Positions 25,664 through 34,358 of a stretch of DNA of 43,440 nucleotides are shown one piece after another. Below the pieces are notes generated by a model. The model was not told the origin of the DNA, ran no database searches, and saw only the letters and a list, made by a program, of their open reading frames with translations. The position numbers were made by a program, and so were the translations under genes. Origin of the DNA: Methylotenera sp. (GTDB lineage Bacteria > Pseudomonadota > Gammaproteobacteria > Burkholderiales > Methylophilaceae); the NCBI GenBank assembly GCA_013141075.1, contig JABFRQ010000009.1, positions 1 through 43,440 on the forward strand, in the 5' to 3' direction. Positions within the stretch are counted from its first letter, which is position 1. Every line of letters starts with the position of its first letter.

Positions 25664-26608
25664 ATGAAAAATTACCCACCAATAAATAATCACGATACCC
25701 TGCAACGCTTTGTATTTGAAAATACGCCAGTGCGCGGCAATCTTGTGAATCTCACGCAAACATTTCAACAAGCATTGAGCCAACAACAATTACCTAAAGG
25801 GCTACGAAGCGCGCTAGGCGAGCTAATGGCTGCTAGCGCCCTACTTGCCGCCACATTAAAAATGAATGGCGCGCTGGTATTACAAATTCAAAGCAAAGGC
25901 GCACTAAAATTACTGGTTGTGGAATGTAATACAGATGAAAATGAAAGCCTTAAAATGCGTGCCACCGCTAAATGGAGTGGCGCAGTTGGCGATGAAAAAA
26001 CCTTATTTGATCTCATTGAACATGGCCAATTCATTATCACGCTAGATCCAAAATCAGAGGATGGCTCGCAGATATACCAAGGCATTGTGCCGCTAGAAGG
26101 CGACAGCATTAGCGCGATCTTAGAAAATTACATGCTACGCTCTGAGCAAATTGACACCAAAATTTGGCTGTGTTGCGATGGTAATTCAGCTGCGGGCATG
26201 TTAATACAAAAAATGCCAGAAACCATGAATCAGGTGACGCAGCATGAAGAAAATATTGAGCAAGATTTAGAAACGTTGAATCGTGTAGGTTATTTAGCCA
26301 GCACAGTTACCAATGATGAATTGCTTAACTTGCCCACTGAAACTTTATTAACTAGATTATTCAACGAAGAAGATGTGCGCATATTTGAGCCCACCATCAC
26401 GCAGTTTTATTGCAGCTGCTCACTGACAAGTGTAGCCAATATGTTACGCATGTTAGGCAATGAAGAGCTTACCAGCATTATAGAAGAGCGTGGCAGCATT
26501 GAAGTGAACTGTGACTTTTGCAACAAACATTATGCGTTTGACAAAGTAGACGCGGCGCAATTAATGGTGGCTGAAGCGACCGTGATGACAAGCCCTAAAA
26601 TACATTAA
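25664..26608 (+). CDS. hslO: Redox-regulated chaperone Hsp33
   Basis: This cytosolic holdase is switched on when oxidants release its zinc. The 314-residue protein has the Hsp33 N-terminal domain with FVFENTPVRGNLV and the SKGALKLLVVECN region. The C-terminal redox switch has CxC (C250, C252) and CxxC (C283, C286) with 30 residues between, within the family range. ATG 25664 is the only sensible start. It is divergent from the Fur-controlled TonB receptor, and the Fur boxes lie 51-102 bases upstream of this start. A Fur effect on hslO is therefore possible but not evident. An imperfect hairpin follows. Confidence 0.95.
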   Translation: MKNYPPINNHDTLQRFVFENTPVRGNLVNLTQTFQQALSQQQLPKGLRSALGELMAASALLAATLKMNGALVLQIQSKGALKLLVVECNTDENESLKMRATAKWSGAVGDEKTLFDLIEHGQFIITLDPKSEDGSQIYQGIVPLEGDSISAILENYMLRSEQIDTKIWLCCDGNSAAGMLIQKMPETMNQVTQHEENIEQDLETLNRVGYLASTVTNDELLNLPTETLLTRLFNEEDVRIFEPTITQFYCSCSLTSVANMLRMLGNEELTSIIEERGSIEVNCDFCNKHYAFDKVDAAQLMVAEATVMTSPKIH

Positions 26609-26639
26609 AACGCCTTAAAACTCGCCCGAGAGAAAAATT

Positions 26640-26678
26640 ATGCTCTGAGAGCCGCTCTGCGCTTGCCTTGCAGAGCAT
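26640..26678. repeat. Hairpin-forming repeat after hslO, related to the GCCCTGCGAGCC family
   Basis: ATGCTCTG (26640-26647) can pair with CAGAGCAT (26671-26678), or GCTCTGC (26654-26660) with GCAGAGC (26670-26676). The stretch shares GAGCCGCTCTG with the 6034-6076 terminator, and GAGAGAAAAA precedes it, as it does the hairpin at 23156. No T-run follows. It lies between the convergent hslO and pilin genes. Confidence 0.5.
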
Positions 26679-26710
26679 GGTTAAAGAGTTATGTAAATTA
26701 AGCAGCAATA

Positions 26711-27211
26711 TTACCTACACAATTGCGGTAAAAAATCATCGGCCACATCGGTTTTATTATCGCCCATCACCTTCATTTTATCTGGCGCTTTGGCATTACC
26801 GCACACCCAAGCTACTGGCACAATTTGTGATTCTTCAATCACCGCAGGCCTAAAAGAAAGTGTTTTTCCTTTAATTTGTGGGTGTGCTTTATTGCCAAAC
26901 GTCATGTGAATAACGCCATCTTTTACTTCAACATTACTCACAAAATTGCTGACAATTTTATCGGGGGTTGGTAAACCAACTTCAGTGTTATTTGCAGGCA
27001 ATGTTTTAGTCGCTTTCCAAGCCGCAGCAATCGGCTCTTTTGCAATATCTGCCAGCGGCATTGCCGCAACTATTTGCTCTTTAACAATGCGCCCCATGCT
27101 TGATGGAATCGCAATCATCGCCAAAATACCAATAATGGCAACCACTACCATCATCTCGACAGCGCTAAAACCACTTTGACTTGGCTTTATTTGTAATGGC
27201 ATAATTTTCAT
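26711..27211 (-). CDS. Type IV pilin-like protein (prepilin)
   Basis: It is a type IV pilin or pseudopilin subunit. The short leader ends QSG, then F-S-A-V-E follows. This is the prepilin peptidase site with the required Glu at +5, running into the hydrophobic helix MMVVVAIIGILAMIAIP. The rest (about 40-166) is a globular part with a Cys pair near the end (VCG and LCR) that could form the pilin disulfide loop. AAGG lies seven bases before the ATG at 27211. It follows the RNA methyltransferase by 20 bases on the same strand. No pilus assembly genes are nearby, so it may be a stray minor pilin. Confidence 0.85.
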   Translation of the reverse strand: MKIMPLQIKPSQSGFSAVEMMVVVAIIGILAMIAIPSSMGRIVKEQIVAAMPLADIAKEPIAAAWKATKTLPANNTEVGLPTPDKIVSNFVSNVEVKDGVIHMTFGNKAHPQIKGKTLSFRPAVIEESQIVPVAWVCGNAKAPDKMKVMGDNKTDVADDFLPQLCR

Positions 27212-27231
27212 ATTGAACCTTTCATAAATAA

Positions 27232-28023
27232 TTACTTAACAAAAGTTTGCCGCATACGCTCAAACAAGCAAACTGCCGCTGCCGCACCAGCATTGAGCGA
27301 TTCAACCGAACCAAATTTGCTTTCTACCATCGGGATGGTAATGCACTTTGTGGCAGCCGCAATAGTTTGATTACGTAGCCCTTTGCCTTCATTGCCAATC
27401 ACAAAAGCGGTCGCTTGTGTTAACTCTTGCGCATAAAGTGACTCACCCTGCATGCTAGTAGCATAACTATTGCCATTAAAATTTTGTAACTCATTCACCA
27501 AATTTGCACGCTCAATAATCGGCAACACAAACTGTGCACCCTGCCCACCGCGTAAGGCTTTTGGCGACCAAGCATCTGTGCAGCCTGAGCTTAAATAAAC
27601 CACATCAACGCCCGCTGCGGCGGCAGTGCGCACCATACTACCTAAGTTACCTGGGTCTTGAATATCTTCAAGCATTAACACAAACATTGGCGCTTCTGAC
27701 TTTTCTAACTCTGGAATTTTCACTAAAGCCAAAATACCAGTAGCACTTGCAACAGGCGTTAATTCAGCAAACATCAACGTTGGCAACATAATGGTTGAAA
27801 CATGCTCTAGCGCTTGAATCAAGCCCGTGGCCTCAACACTGCTTTGCCCCTCAGGAATAATGACCAACTCTGGCTCACCAAATGCTGCGATATAACACTC
27901 TATTAGATGCACGCCATCTAATAGAGTTCTACTCTCGCTTCGCCGCTCGCGAGAATTATCTGCCAGCTTTTTAAGCTGCTTGAATACTGGGTTATCGCGC
28001 GAGACAATGTGCTTAAAAGACAT
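27232..28023 (-). CDS. SpoU (TrmH) family RNA 2'-O-methyltransferase
   Basis: It is predicted to methylate the 2'-OH of a nucleotide in rRNA or tRNA. The 263-residue protein has a small N-terminal substrate-binding domain (DNPVFKQLKKLADN...) and the trefoil-knot SPOUT domain. Motif 1 is EDIQDPGNLGSMVRTAAAAG, motif 2 VIGNEGKGLR and motif 3 IPMVESKFGSVESLNAGAAAA. Members of this group include RlmB- and TsnR/YsgA-like enzymes. I cannot say which nucleotide it modifies, so no symbol is given. The gene reads into the pilin gene 20 bases later. Confidence 0.9.
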   Translation of the reverse strand: MSFKHIVSRDNPVFKQLKKLADNSRERRSESRTLLDGVHLIECYIAAFGEPELVIIPEGQSSVEATGLIQALEHVSTIMLPTLMFAELTPVASATGILALVKIPELEKSEAPMFVLMLEDIQDPGNLGSMVRTAAAAGVDVVYLSSGCTDAWSPKALRGGQGAQFVLPIIERANLVNELQNFNGNSYATSMQGESLYAQELTQATAFVIGNEGKGLRNQTIAAATKCITIPMVESKFGSVESLNAGAAAAVCLFERMRQTFVK

Positions 28024-28213
28024 ACAATCATTCTTAACAATTAAAACGCTAGTTTAACTTAAAGCCGCTTGTAGGCATGCAAGCTTTGCAGTAAATTACG
28101 CTTATGTATTTGCTGGTTTTAACTTATTCAATCTTTAGCCAATACAAACTTTAGATTTAATCGTAATAATATTTCAACAATTAGATAAAAATCATTATTT
28201 TCGGAGGTTTCAA

Positions 28214-28903
28214 ATGTCATTAACTAAACGTTCGTTAGCTGAACTCATTGGTACTTTTTGGCTGGTTTTAGGCGGCTGCGGTAGCGCTGTTCTAGCTGCG
28301 GGTATTCCAGATTTAGGTTTGGGTTACCTAGGCGTTTCATTCGCCTTTGGCTTAACAGTAGTGACGATGGCTTATGCCATTGGCCACATTTCAGGTTGCC
28401 ATTTAAACCCTGCGGTTTCAATCGGCTTGGTGGCTGGTGGTCGCTTTAAAGCAAGTGAACTACCACACTATATTATCGCCCAAGTATTAGGTGCCATTTT
28501 AGCTGCCGTAGTCATCAAAATGATTGCTAGCGGTGCAGAAGGCTATGCAGGTGGCTTAGCATCTAACGGCTTTGGCGAGCACTCACCACACCACTACAAT
28601 ATGATGGCTGCTTTAGTGACTGAAATTGTCATGACGGCGATGTTCTTATTTGTGATTATGGGCGCAACTGATAAACGCGCACCTGCTGGCCTAGCACCAA
28701 TTGCTATTGGTTTTATGCTCACACTCATTCACATGATTAGCATTCCAGTGACTAATACATCTGTGAACCCAGCTCGTAGCACAGGTCCAGCCTTGCTAGA
28801 AGGCGGCATTGCGCTTGACCAACTTTGGTTGTTTTGGATTGCCCCTATTATTGGCGGCGCTATTGGCGCAGTGGTATACAACTTGGTGTGTAAAGAAGAC
28901 TAA
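28214..28903 (+). CDS. aqpZ: Aquaporin Z (water channel)
   Basis: This is an inner-membrane water channel with six membrane segments in 229 residues. Both NPA boxes are seen: N65-P66-A67 in HLNPAVS and N185-P186-A187 in SVNPARS. The narrow-filter residues of E. coli AqpZ (F43, H174, T183, R189) correspond to F43, H173, T182 and R188 here. This argues for water rather than glycerol transport. A strong Shine-Dalgarno GGAGG lies eight bases upstream of the ATG. Single gene with its own terminator. Confidence 0.95.
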   Translation: MSLTKRSLAELIGTFWLVLGGCGSAVLAAGIPDLGLGYLGVSFAFGLTVVTMAYAIGHISGCHLNPAVSIGLVAGGRFKASELPHYIIAQVLGAILAAVVIKMIASGAEGYAGGLASNGFGEHSPHHYNMMAALVTEIVMTAMFLFVIMGATDKRAPAGLAPIAIGFMLTLIHMISIPVTNTSVNPARSTGPALLEGGIALDQLWLFWIAPIIGGAIGAVVYNLVCKED

Positions 28904-28929
28904 GTTCTTACCGTTTTCTACCAAAAACA

Positions 28930-28956
28930 AAATGCCCGCTTTATGCGGGCATTTTT
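28930..28956 (+). terminator. Rho-independent terminator after aqpZ
   Basis: ATGCCCGC (28932-28939) pairs with GCGGGCAT (28945-28952) around a 5-base loop, and the right arm continues into T5. It ends only 22 bases before the next start codon, in an upstream-promoter position for the pseudouridine synthase gene. Confidence 0.9.
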
Positions 28957-28978
28957 AATTGTGCTTTATAATACTCAC

Positions 28979-29695
28979 ATGGCTAAAAAATTAAATATTG
29001 AACGCATCATCAGCAACCAAGGTTTTGGCACGCGCAAGCAATGCCGCTTGATGATTGTAAATGATGAAATCACAGTTAATGGTGTGGTGTGCAACGACCC
29101 TGATGCAACATTTGAACTAGAAAACTTGCATTACACGGTGAAAGGCGAGCCGTGGGAATACCGCGAAAAATCTTACCTAATGCTGCACAAACCTAGCGAT
29201 TACGAATGCTCGCACAAAACTCAGCATCACCCCACTATATACAGCCTGCTACCGCACCCGTTGGTAGTGCGCGATGTGCAATGCATAGGTCGCTTGGACG
29301 AAGACACGACAGGCTTAATACTCATTTCAGACGATGGTCAATTTATCCACCGCATGAGTTCACCAAAACATCGCGTACCCAAAATTTATGAAGTCACCTG
29401 CAAACACCCAATGAGTGATGAACAAATTGCACATATTTTAAAAGGCGTACAATTGATAGATGAAGACGCGCCGATCGCCGCTCTAGCCTGCACGCGAATT
29501 AGCGAAAATGTCATTCAAATGACGCTTGCAGAAGGCAAATATCACCAAGTAAAACGCATGGTGGCCGCCATTAGTAACCGTGTAGAAGCATTAAAACGCA
29601 TCCAAATTGGTGAACTGAAGCTGCCAGATGATTTGGCTGTAGGTAAATGGCGTTGGTTAGCTAAAGATGATATGGCTAAATTAGGAGTCAAGTAA
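28979..29695 (+). CDS. RsuA/RluE-type pseudouridine synthase
   Basis: It isomerises uridine in rRNA; RsuA acts on U516 of 16S rRNA. The 238-residue form has an N-terminal S4 domain (about 1-50) and the catalytic domain with GRLDEDTTGL, where D107 aligns with the catalytic Asp of RsuA. The KIYEVTC, GVQL and EGKYHQVKRM segments follow and match RsuA closely. I place the start at ATG 28979; the frame is open for 12 more codons, but these run through the aqpZ terminator. A TATAAT at 28967-28972 is only six bases before this ATG, so the message could be leaderless. The lipocalin gene follows after 5 bases. Confidence 0.9.
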   Translation: MAKKLNIERIISNQGFGTRKQCRLMIVNDEITVNGVVCNDPDATFELENLHYTVKGEPWEYREKSYLMLHKPSDYECSHKTQHHPTIYSLLPHPLVVRDVQCIGRLDEDTTGLILISDDGQFIHRMSSPKHRVPKIYEVTCKHPMSDEQIAHILKGVQLIDEDAPIAALACTRISENVIQMTLAEGKYHQVKRMVAAISNRVEALKRIQIGELKLPDDLAVGKWRWLAKDDMAKLGVK

Positions 29696-29700
29696 CAACG

Positions 29701-30270
29701 ATGCATAAAATAACCGTTATATTCTGCACCCTTCTACTCACTGCCTGCTTAGGTATACCAGACAACGTAAAAGTGGTGCAAAGCGTGGATGCAAGCCAGT
29801 ATTTAGGCACTTGGTATGAAATTGCCAGACTTGAGCAATCGTTTGAAAAAGGCCTCACGCAAATAACTGCCACTTATAGCAAAAATGCAGATGGCAGCAT
29901 TAAGGTGATAAATCGCGGCTTTAATGCAAAAACCAATACATGGAAAGTCGCTGAAGGTAAAGCCTATTTTATCGACCCTCCAAATGCCGACAACACCAAT
30001 ACCGGCAAGCTCAAAGTATCATTTTTTGGACCATTTTATGGCGCCTACAACATTATTGAACTCGATAGACCATATTACAATTATGTGATGATTTGCGGGT
30101 CTGATAAATCGTATTTATGGATACTCTCACGCACACCACAGCTTACTTACCCGATTAAACAACATTTAATCTCCCAAGCTAAAGAACTTGGCTTTGATAC
30201 AGATAAGTTAATTCATGTGGAGCAACAAGGCGAAGTAATTAACTATAAAGCTGGGCCACACGTAAAATAA
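29701..30270 (+). CDS. blc: Lipocalin, Blc-type outer membrane lipoprotein
   Basis: This is a bacterial lipocalin thought to bind lysophospholipid or fatty acids at the outer membrane under stress. The signal has the lipobox LLTAC, making Cys16 the lipid-modified first residue. The protein has the lipocalin signature GTWYEIARLEQSFEKG, followed by eight short strand segments with YNIIELD, YVMICGSDKSYLWILSR and the family's end helix. At 189 residues it is a little longer than E. coli Blc (177). It starts five bases after the pseudouridine synthase and is surely co-transcribed with it. It is convergent with ygiQ. Confidence 0.93.
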   Translation: MHKITVIFCTLLLTACLGIPDNVKVVQSVDASQYLGTWYEIARLEQSFEKGLTQITATYSKNADGSIKVINRGFNAKTNTWKVAEGKAYFIDPPNADNTNTGKLKVSFFGPFYGAYNIIELDRPYYNYVMICGSDKSYLWILSRTPQLTYPIKQHLISQAKELGFDTDKLIHVEQQGEVINYKAGPHVK

Positions 30271-30286
30271 TTAAGGGTTAGCCCCC

Positions 30287-32443
30287 TTAAGAGTACTTAC
30301 GTTTACCTTCAACCACACGCCTTGGGCGAACGGTGCGCTCTAATTGCTCGCCACGCACCGTAGTGATTGGTTTGCTTGAAAGCGGCTGCCAAGTAGGTAT
30401 TAAATGCTGTTTACTGTTGCCAATTAAGTCTGCACGCCCCATTTTTTGCAAAGCTTCGCGCAAAATTGGCCAGTTATTAGGGTCATGGTAACGAATAAAT
30501 GCTTTGTGCAATTTGCGCACATTGCCTGCTTTTGGAATCGGCACATTATCTGAATCTGTCGTGACCTTACGTAATGGGTTTTTACCACTGTGATACATGG
30601 CAGTCGCCATTGCCATTGGTGTGGGCGTGAAGGTTTGCACTTGGTCTAACTTAAAGTCGTACTTTTTAAGCCATAACGCCAAGTTCAGCATGTCTAAATC
30701 TGTGGTGCCAGGGTGCGCGGCAATAAAATACGGAATTAAATACTGTTTTTTTCCAGCCTCAGCACTAAATTTCTCAAACATCGCTTTGAATTCTTCGTAT
30801 GCGCCCATGCCAGGCTTCATCATTTTGCTCAGCACGTTTTCTTCACTGTGCTCAGGCGCAATTTTTAAGTATCCACCCACGTGATGTTGCACGAGCTCTT
30901 TCACATATTCAGGCGATTTTACGGCAAGGTCATAACGTAGCCCAGAGCCAATGAGAATCTTCTTAACGCCTTTAATGGCGCGGGCTTTGCGATAGAGCTG
31001 AATCAGTGCGCTATGGTCAGTATTCAAGTTTTCGCAAATACCAGGGTAAACGCAGCTTAATTTTCGGCACGATTGCTCAATTTTCTCGCTTTTACATGCA
31101 ATACGATACATATTCGCGGTAGGGCCGCCAAGGTCTGAAATCACACCTGTAAAGCCATCCACTTTATCGCGGATTTCTTCCACTTCTTTGAGGATGCTTT
31201 CTTCACTGCGGCTTTGAATAATACGGCCTTCATGCTCGGTAATGCTACAGAACGTACAGCCACCAAAACAGCCGCGCATGATGTTCACGCTAAAGCGAAT
31301 CATCTCCCACGCAGGGATTTTTGCATTATTGTAAATTGGGTGTGGCGCACGCGCATAAGGCATGTCGTACACATAATCCATTTCTTTTGTGGTGAGCGGA
31401 ATCGGCGGCGGATTCAGCCACACTTCGCGGTCGCCGTGCTTTTGTACAAGCGCGCGTGCATTGCCAGGATTAGCTTCTAAGTGCAATACGCGTGAAGCAT
31501 GAGCATATAGAACAGGATCTTGTGCCACAGCTTCATAGTCAGGCAAACGTACTACTTGCTTAGCTCTATCGGCCTTTGGCTTGCGGACTATTTCAATCGT
31601 CTTAGTGCCTTCTGGTAGCGCAGGTTTTGCACTATTTTCTTCGGTCGCACAGCTTGCATCGGCCTTACCCATTTTCATTTCATACGGGTCAATCGCTTTA
31701 TCTACCGTGCCTGGGCGGTCTAATTTGGTACTTTCAATTTCATCCCAACCTTCTGGGATTTTTTTACGTAAAAAAGCCGTGCCGCGAATATCTTGAATCT
31801 CGTTGATTTTTTCGCCTTTGGCAATGCGATGTGTCAGCTCAACCAAAGCACGTTCGGCGTTGCCGTAAAGCAAAATGTCGGCTTTAGAATCCACCAAAAT
31901 ACTGCGGCGCACTTTGTCGCTCCAGTAATCATAATGTGCAATGCGGCGCAGGCTAGCTTCAATGCTGCCGATGACTAATGGTACGTCTGAATATGCTTCA
32001 CGGCAGCGTTGGCTATATACCAACACAGCACGGTCAGGGCGCTTATTTGGCGCGGCATCGGGGGTGTAAGCATCATCACTACGAATTTTGCGGTCGGCTG
32101 TATAGCGGTTCACCATGCTATCCATATTGCCAGCGGTTACGCCAAAATATAAGTTCGGCTTGCCTAGCGCTTTAAACGCGCTGGCATTTTGCCAATCTGG
32201 CTGCGCGATAATGCCTACGCGGAAACCCTGCGCTTCAAGCAAACGCCCAACCAGCGCCATGCCGAAGCTTGGATGGTCAATATAGCAATCACCTGTGACC
32301 AAAATAATATCGCACGAATCCCAACCGAGTTCGTCCATCTCGGCACGCGTCATCGGCAACATTTTGGCCGTGCCAAACCGTTTCGCCCAATAAGGACGAT
32401 AGGTATGAATTGGCTTAGCCAGCATGGTGGTGTATTGTTCCAA
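30287..32443 (-). CDS. YgiQ family radical SAM protein (UPF0313)
   Basis: This 718-residue radical-SAM enzyme has the family N-terminal domain ([31 protein letters not shown], spread over residues 31-61). A linker around 250-310 follows, then the radical SAM core with the cluster motif CFGGCTFC (C392, C396, C399) and the [11 protein letters not shown] stretch. The C-terminal basic tail ([13 protein letters not shown]) is common in the family. The substrate is not known to me. It is convergent with blc, and its stop lies in a small hairpin with no T-run. MEQYTT... is a sensible start; homology begins about residue 10. Confidence 0.9.
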   Translation of the reverse strand: MEQYTTMLAKPIHTYRPYWAKRFGTAKMLPMTRAEMDELGWDSCDIILVTGDCYIDHPSFGMALVGRLLEAQGFRVGIIAQPDWQNASAFKALGKPNLYFGVTAGNMDSMVNRYTADRKIRSDDAYTPDAAPNKRPDRAVLVYSQRCREAYSDVPLVIGSIEASLRRIAHYDYWSDKVRRSILVDSKADILLYGNAERALVELTHRIAKGEKINEIQDIRGTAFLRKKIPEGWDEIESTKLDRPGTVDKAIDPYEMKMGKADASCATEENSAKPALPEGTKTIEIVRKPKADRAKQVVRLPDYEAVAQDPVLYAHASRVLHLEANPGNARALVQKHGDREVWLNPPPIPLTTKEMDYVYDMPYARAPHPIYNNAKIPAWEMIRFSVNIMRGCFGGCTFCSITEHEGRIIQSRSEESILKEVEEIRDKVDGFTGVISDLGGPTANMYRIACKSEKIEQSCRKLSCVYPGICENLNTDHSALIQLYRKARAIKGVKKILIGSGLRYDLAVKSPEYVKELVQHHVGGYLKIAPEHSEENVLSKMMKPGMGAYEEFKAMFEKFSAEAGKKQYLIPYFIAAHPGTTDLDMLNLALWLKKYDFKLDQVQTFTPTPMAMATAMYHSGKNPLRKVTTDSDNVPIPKAGNVRKLHKAFIRYHDPNNWPILREALQKMGRADLIGNSKQHLIPTWQPLSSKPITTVRGEQLERTVRPRRVVEGKRKYS

Positions 32444-32548
32444 GGTTTTGCTACTCAGATTAAAGTTTGCGCATTTTACGCGCTAATGGTTTGATTACAA
32501 AGCTATTTTTTCATCATATTCAAGCCAATAACCCTATAAAAGTTAGGT

Positions 32549-32899
32549 TTAAAGCAAATCTACCCCAAAAGGCTTTATCACCTTCGCGAATAACCAAAAA
32601 ATTAACAACGTAAACAAAACACAACTTATTAAAGTATAAACAAACCCGATTTTTGGCAATAAATATGGAAAGAGCAAAAACATCGGCAAAGTAGGTAGCA
32701 CATACCAAAAGGTATAGTAAGCATGGTTGGCGATTTTACTACTTGGCTGGTTTTCTACATACAACCAAATAAGTGTCAGCACGGTCACCATTGGCAATGC
32801 AGCTACCAGCCCGCCTAGCTTATCGCTGCGTTTAGCAAATTCTGAAACCAGTACGACTACGCCTGCGGTAATTAAGTATTTCATGATTAGATACTGCAT
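32549..32899 (-). CDS. DUF3147 family small membrane protein
   Basis: The 116-residue protein has four hydrophobic segments and the DUF3147 pattern: LITAGVVVLVSEFAKRSDKLGG, then VAALPMVTVLTLIWLYVE, split here by family motifs SEFAKRS and LPMV. The role is unknown. ATG 32899 is chosen because AGGAGG sits four bases upstream; a TTG one codon earlier reads in the same frame. It follows the multicopper oxidase by about 52 bases on the same strand and may be carried on the copper operon message. No such functional link is established. Confidence 0.8.
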   Translation of the reverse strand: MQYLIMKYLITAGVVVLVSEFAKRSDKLGGLVAALPMVTVLTLIWLYVENQPSSKIANHAYYTFWYVLPTLPMFLLFPYLLPKIGFVYTLISCVLFTLLIFWLFAKVIKPFGVDLL

Positions 32900-32951
32900 C
32901 AATCCTCCTAAAGATATTGTATAAATTTACGCTTGCAATTACGGTATGCTT

Positions 32952-34358
32952 CTAATGTCCCTCATGCCCAGTAGGCTTGCGTACTTGCACTTCTACCACT
33001 GACTTTACATCGCTTGCGGGTTGGCTCACTACTGCGGGCAATTCTCCTTTAAACTCATAAGCCACCGTACCTTTTGGGTTTTGATAGGATCCAGGATCTT
33101 TGTAGTCATTTTTTGCCACCCCTTCTCGCACTTTTAGCGTACTAAACATACCACCCATATCAATCGCGCCAAATTGCCCTTTGCCTGTCATCATTGGCAG
33201 CGTATTTTCTGGCAAAGGCATAGGCATCATATCTGCCATATCGCTCATTTCCGCCATGCCAGTTTCGCCCATGGCCATATAATCTGGCACAAGATTATTG
33301 ATTTTAGCGACTAAATCATCTTGCTTCACGCCCAATAAAGTTGGCACTTCATGCCCCATGGCGTTCATGGTATGGTGGCTTTTATGACAATGAAACGCCC
33401 AATCACCTAGCTCGCTTGCCACAAACTCAATGGCGCGCATTTGCCCTACAGCAATATCAGTCGTCACTTCTGGCCAGCGAGCGCTTGGTGGTACAAAGCC
33501 ACCATCAGTCCCCGTTACCTGAAAACTGTGCCCATGCAAATGAATTGGATGATTGGTCATCGTCAGGTTGCCAATGCGGATGCGCACACGGTCATTTTTA
33601 CGCACTACCAGCGGATCTATGCCTGGAAAAGCGCGGCTGTTCCATGCCCATAAATTAAAATTGAGCATGGTGTTAATTTTAGGTTTGTAGCTACCAGGCT
33701 CTATGTCATAAGCATTGAGCAAAAATATAAAATCTCTATCTACCGCCATTAACTTTGAATTTTTTGGATGCGTAACCCAACTGCCCATCATACCCATCGC
33801 CATTTGCGTCATTTCGTCGGCGTGCGGATGATACATAAACGAGCCTGCGCGTTTGGCTTCAAACTCATACACAAAAGTTTTACCTGGCTGAATGGCAGGC
33901 TGCGTTAAGCCGCTTACGCCATCCATGCCGTTTGGTAGCACTTGCCCGTGCCAATGCACACTGGTTTTTTCGGGTAGACGATTCGTCACAAAAATACGCA
34001 CTTTATCACCTTCAACCACCTCTATGGTCGGGCCTGGGCTTTGACCGTTATAGCCCCACAAATGGGCTTTCATGCCTGGCGCAATTTCGCGCACGATTGG
34101 CTCAGCCACTAGATGAAACTCTTTAATACCAGCATTCATGCGCCACGGCAAACTCCAGCCATTCAACGTAACCACTGGGTTGTAAGGCCTGCCAGTGTTT
34201 GGGTGCAATGGTGCTTGCGTATTGGCTTGCTCGACCGAAACAATCTCTGGCAAAGCCGCCATTGCAACGCGGCTCACCGCACTTGCAGCAATGCCTGCAC
34301 CCGCTAGTTTGAAAAAATTTCTTCTACTAAATACTGTGTTTTGATTGGAATTTCCCAT
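32952..34358 (-). CDS. Tat-exported multicopper oxidase
   Basis: It is likely a periplasmic cuprous or organic oxidase for copper tolerance. A Tat signal (SRRNFFKLAG, residues 11-20, then a short hydrophobic stretch ending VAMA) is followed by cupredoxin domains. The copper ligands are complete: HWHG (135-138), HPHA (177-180), HPIHLHG (270-276) and HCHKSHH (323-329, with type-1 Cys C324). A methionine-rich segment (about 361-391, MAEMSDMADMMPMP) resembles those of CueO and CopA that hold extra copper. The C-terminus ends in GHEGH. The ATG shares one base with the stop of the efflux gene (TAATG), so the two are coupled. At 468 residues it is shorter than PcoA/CopA. Confidence 0.92.
   Translation of the reverse strand: MGNSNQNTVFSRRNFFKLAGAGIAASAVSRVAMAALPEIVSVEQANTQAPLHPNTGRPYNPVVTLNGWSLPWRMNAGIKEFHLVAEPIVREIAPGMKAHLWGYNGQSPGPTIEVVEGDKVRIFVTNRLPEKTSVHWHGQVLPNGMDGVSGLTQPAIQPGKTFVYEFEAKRAGSFMYHPHADEMTQMAMGMMGSWVTHPKNSKLMAVDRDFIFLLNAYDIEPGSYKPKINTMLNFNLWAWNSRAFPGIDPLVVRKNDRVRIRIGNLTMTNHPIHLHGHSFQVTGTDGGFVPPSARWPEVTTDIAVGQMRAIEFVASELGDWAFHCHKSHHTMNAMGHEVPTLLGVKQDDLVAKINNLVPDYMAMGETGMAEMSDMADMMPMPLPENTLPMMTGKGQFGAIDMGGMFSTLKVREGVAKNDYKDPGSYQNPKGTVAYEFKGELPAVVSQPASDVKSVVEVQVRKPTGHEGH

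Noticed and set aside
30271..30290. TTAAGGG/CCCTTAA hairpin between blc and ygiQ as a terminator
   Set aside because: Only 7 bp, overlaps the ygiQ stop codon and has no T-run on either strand.
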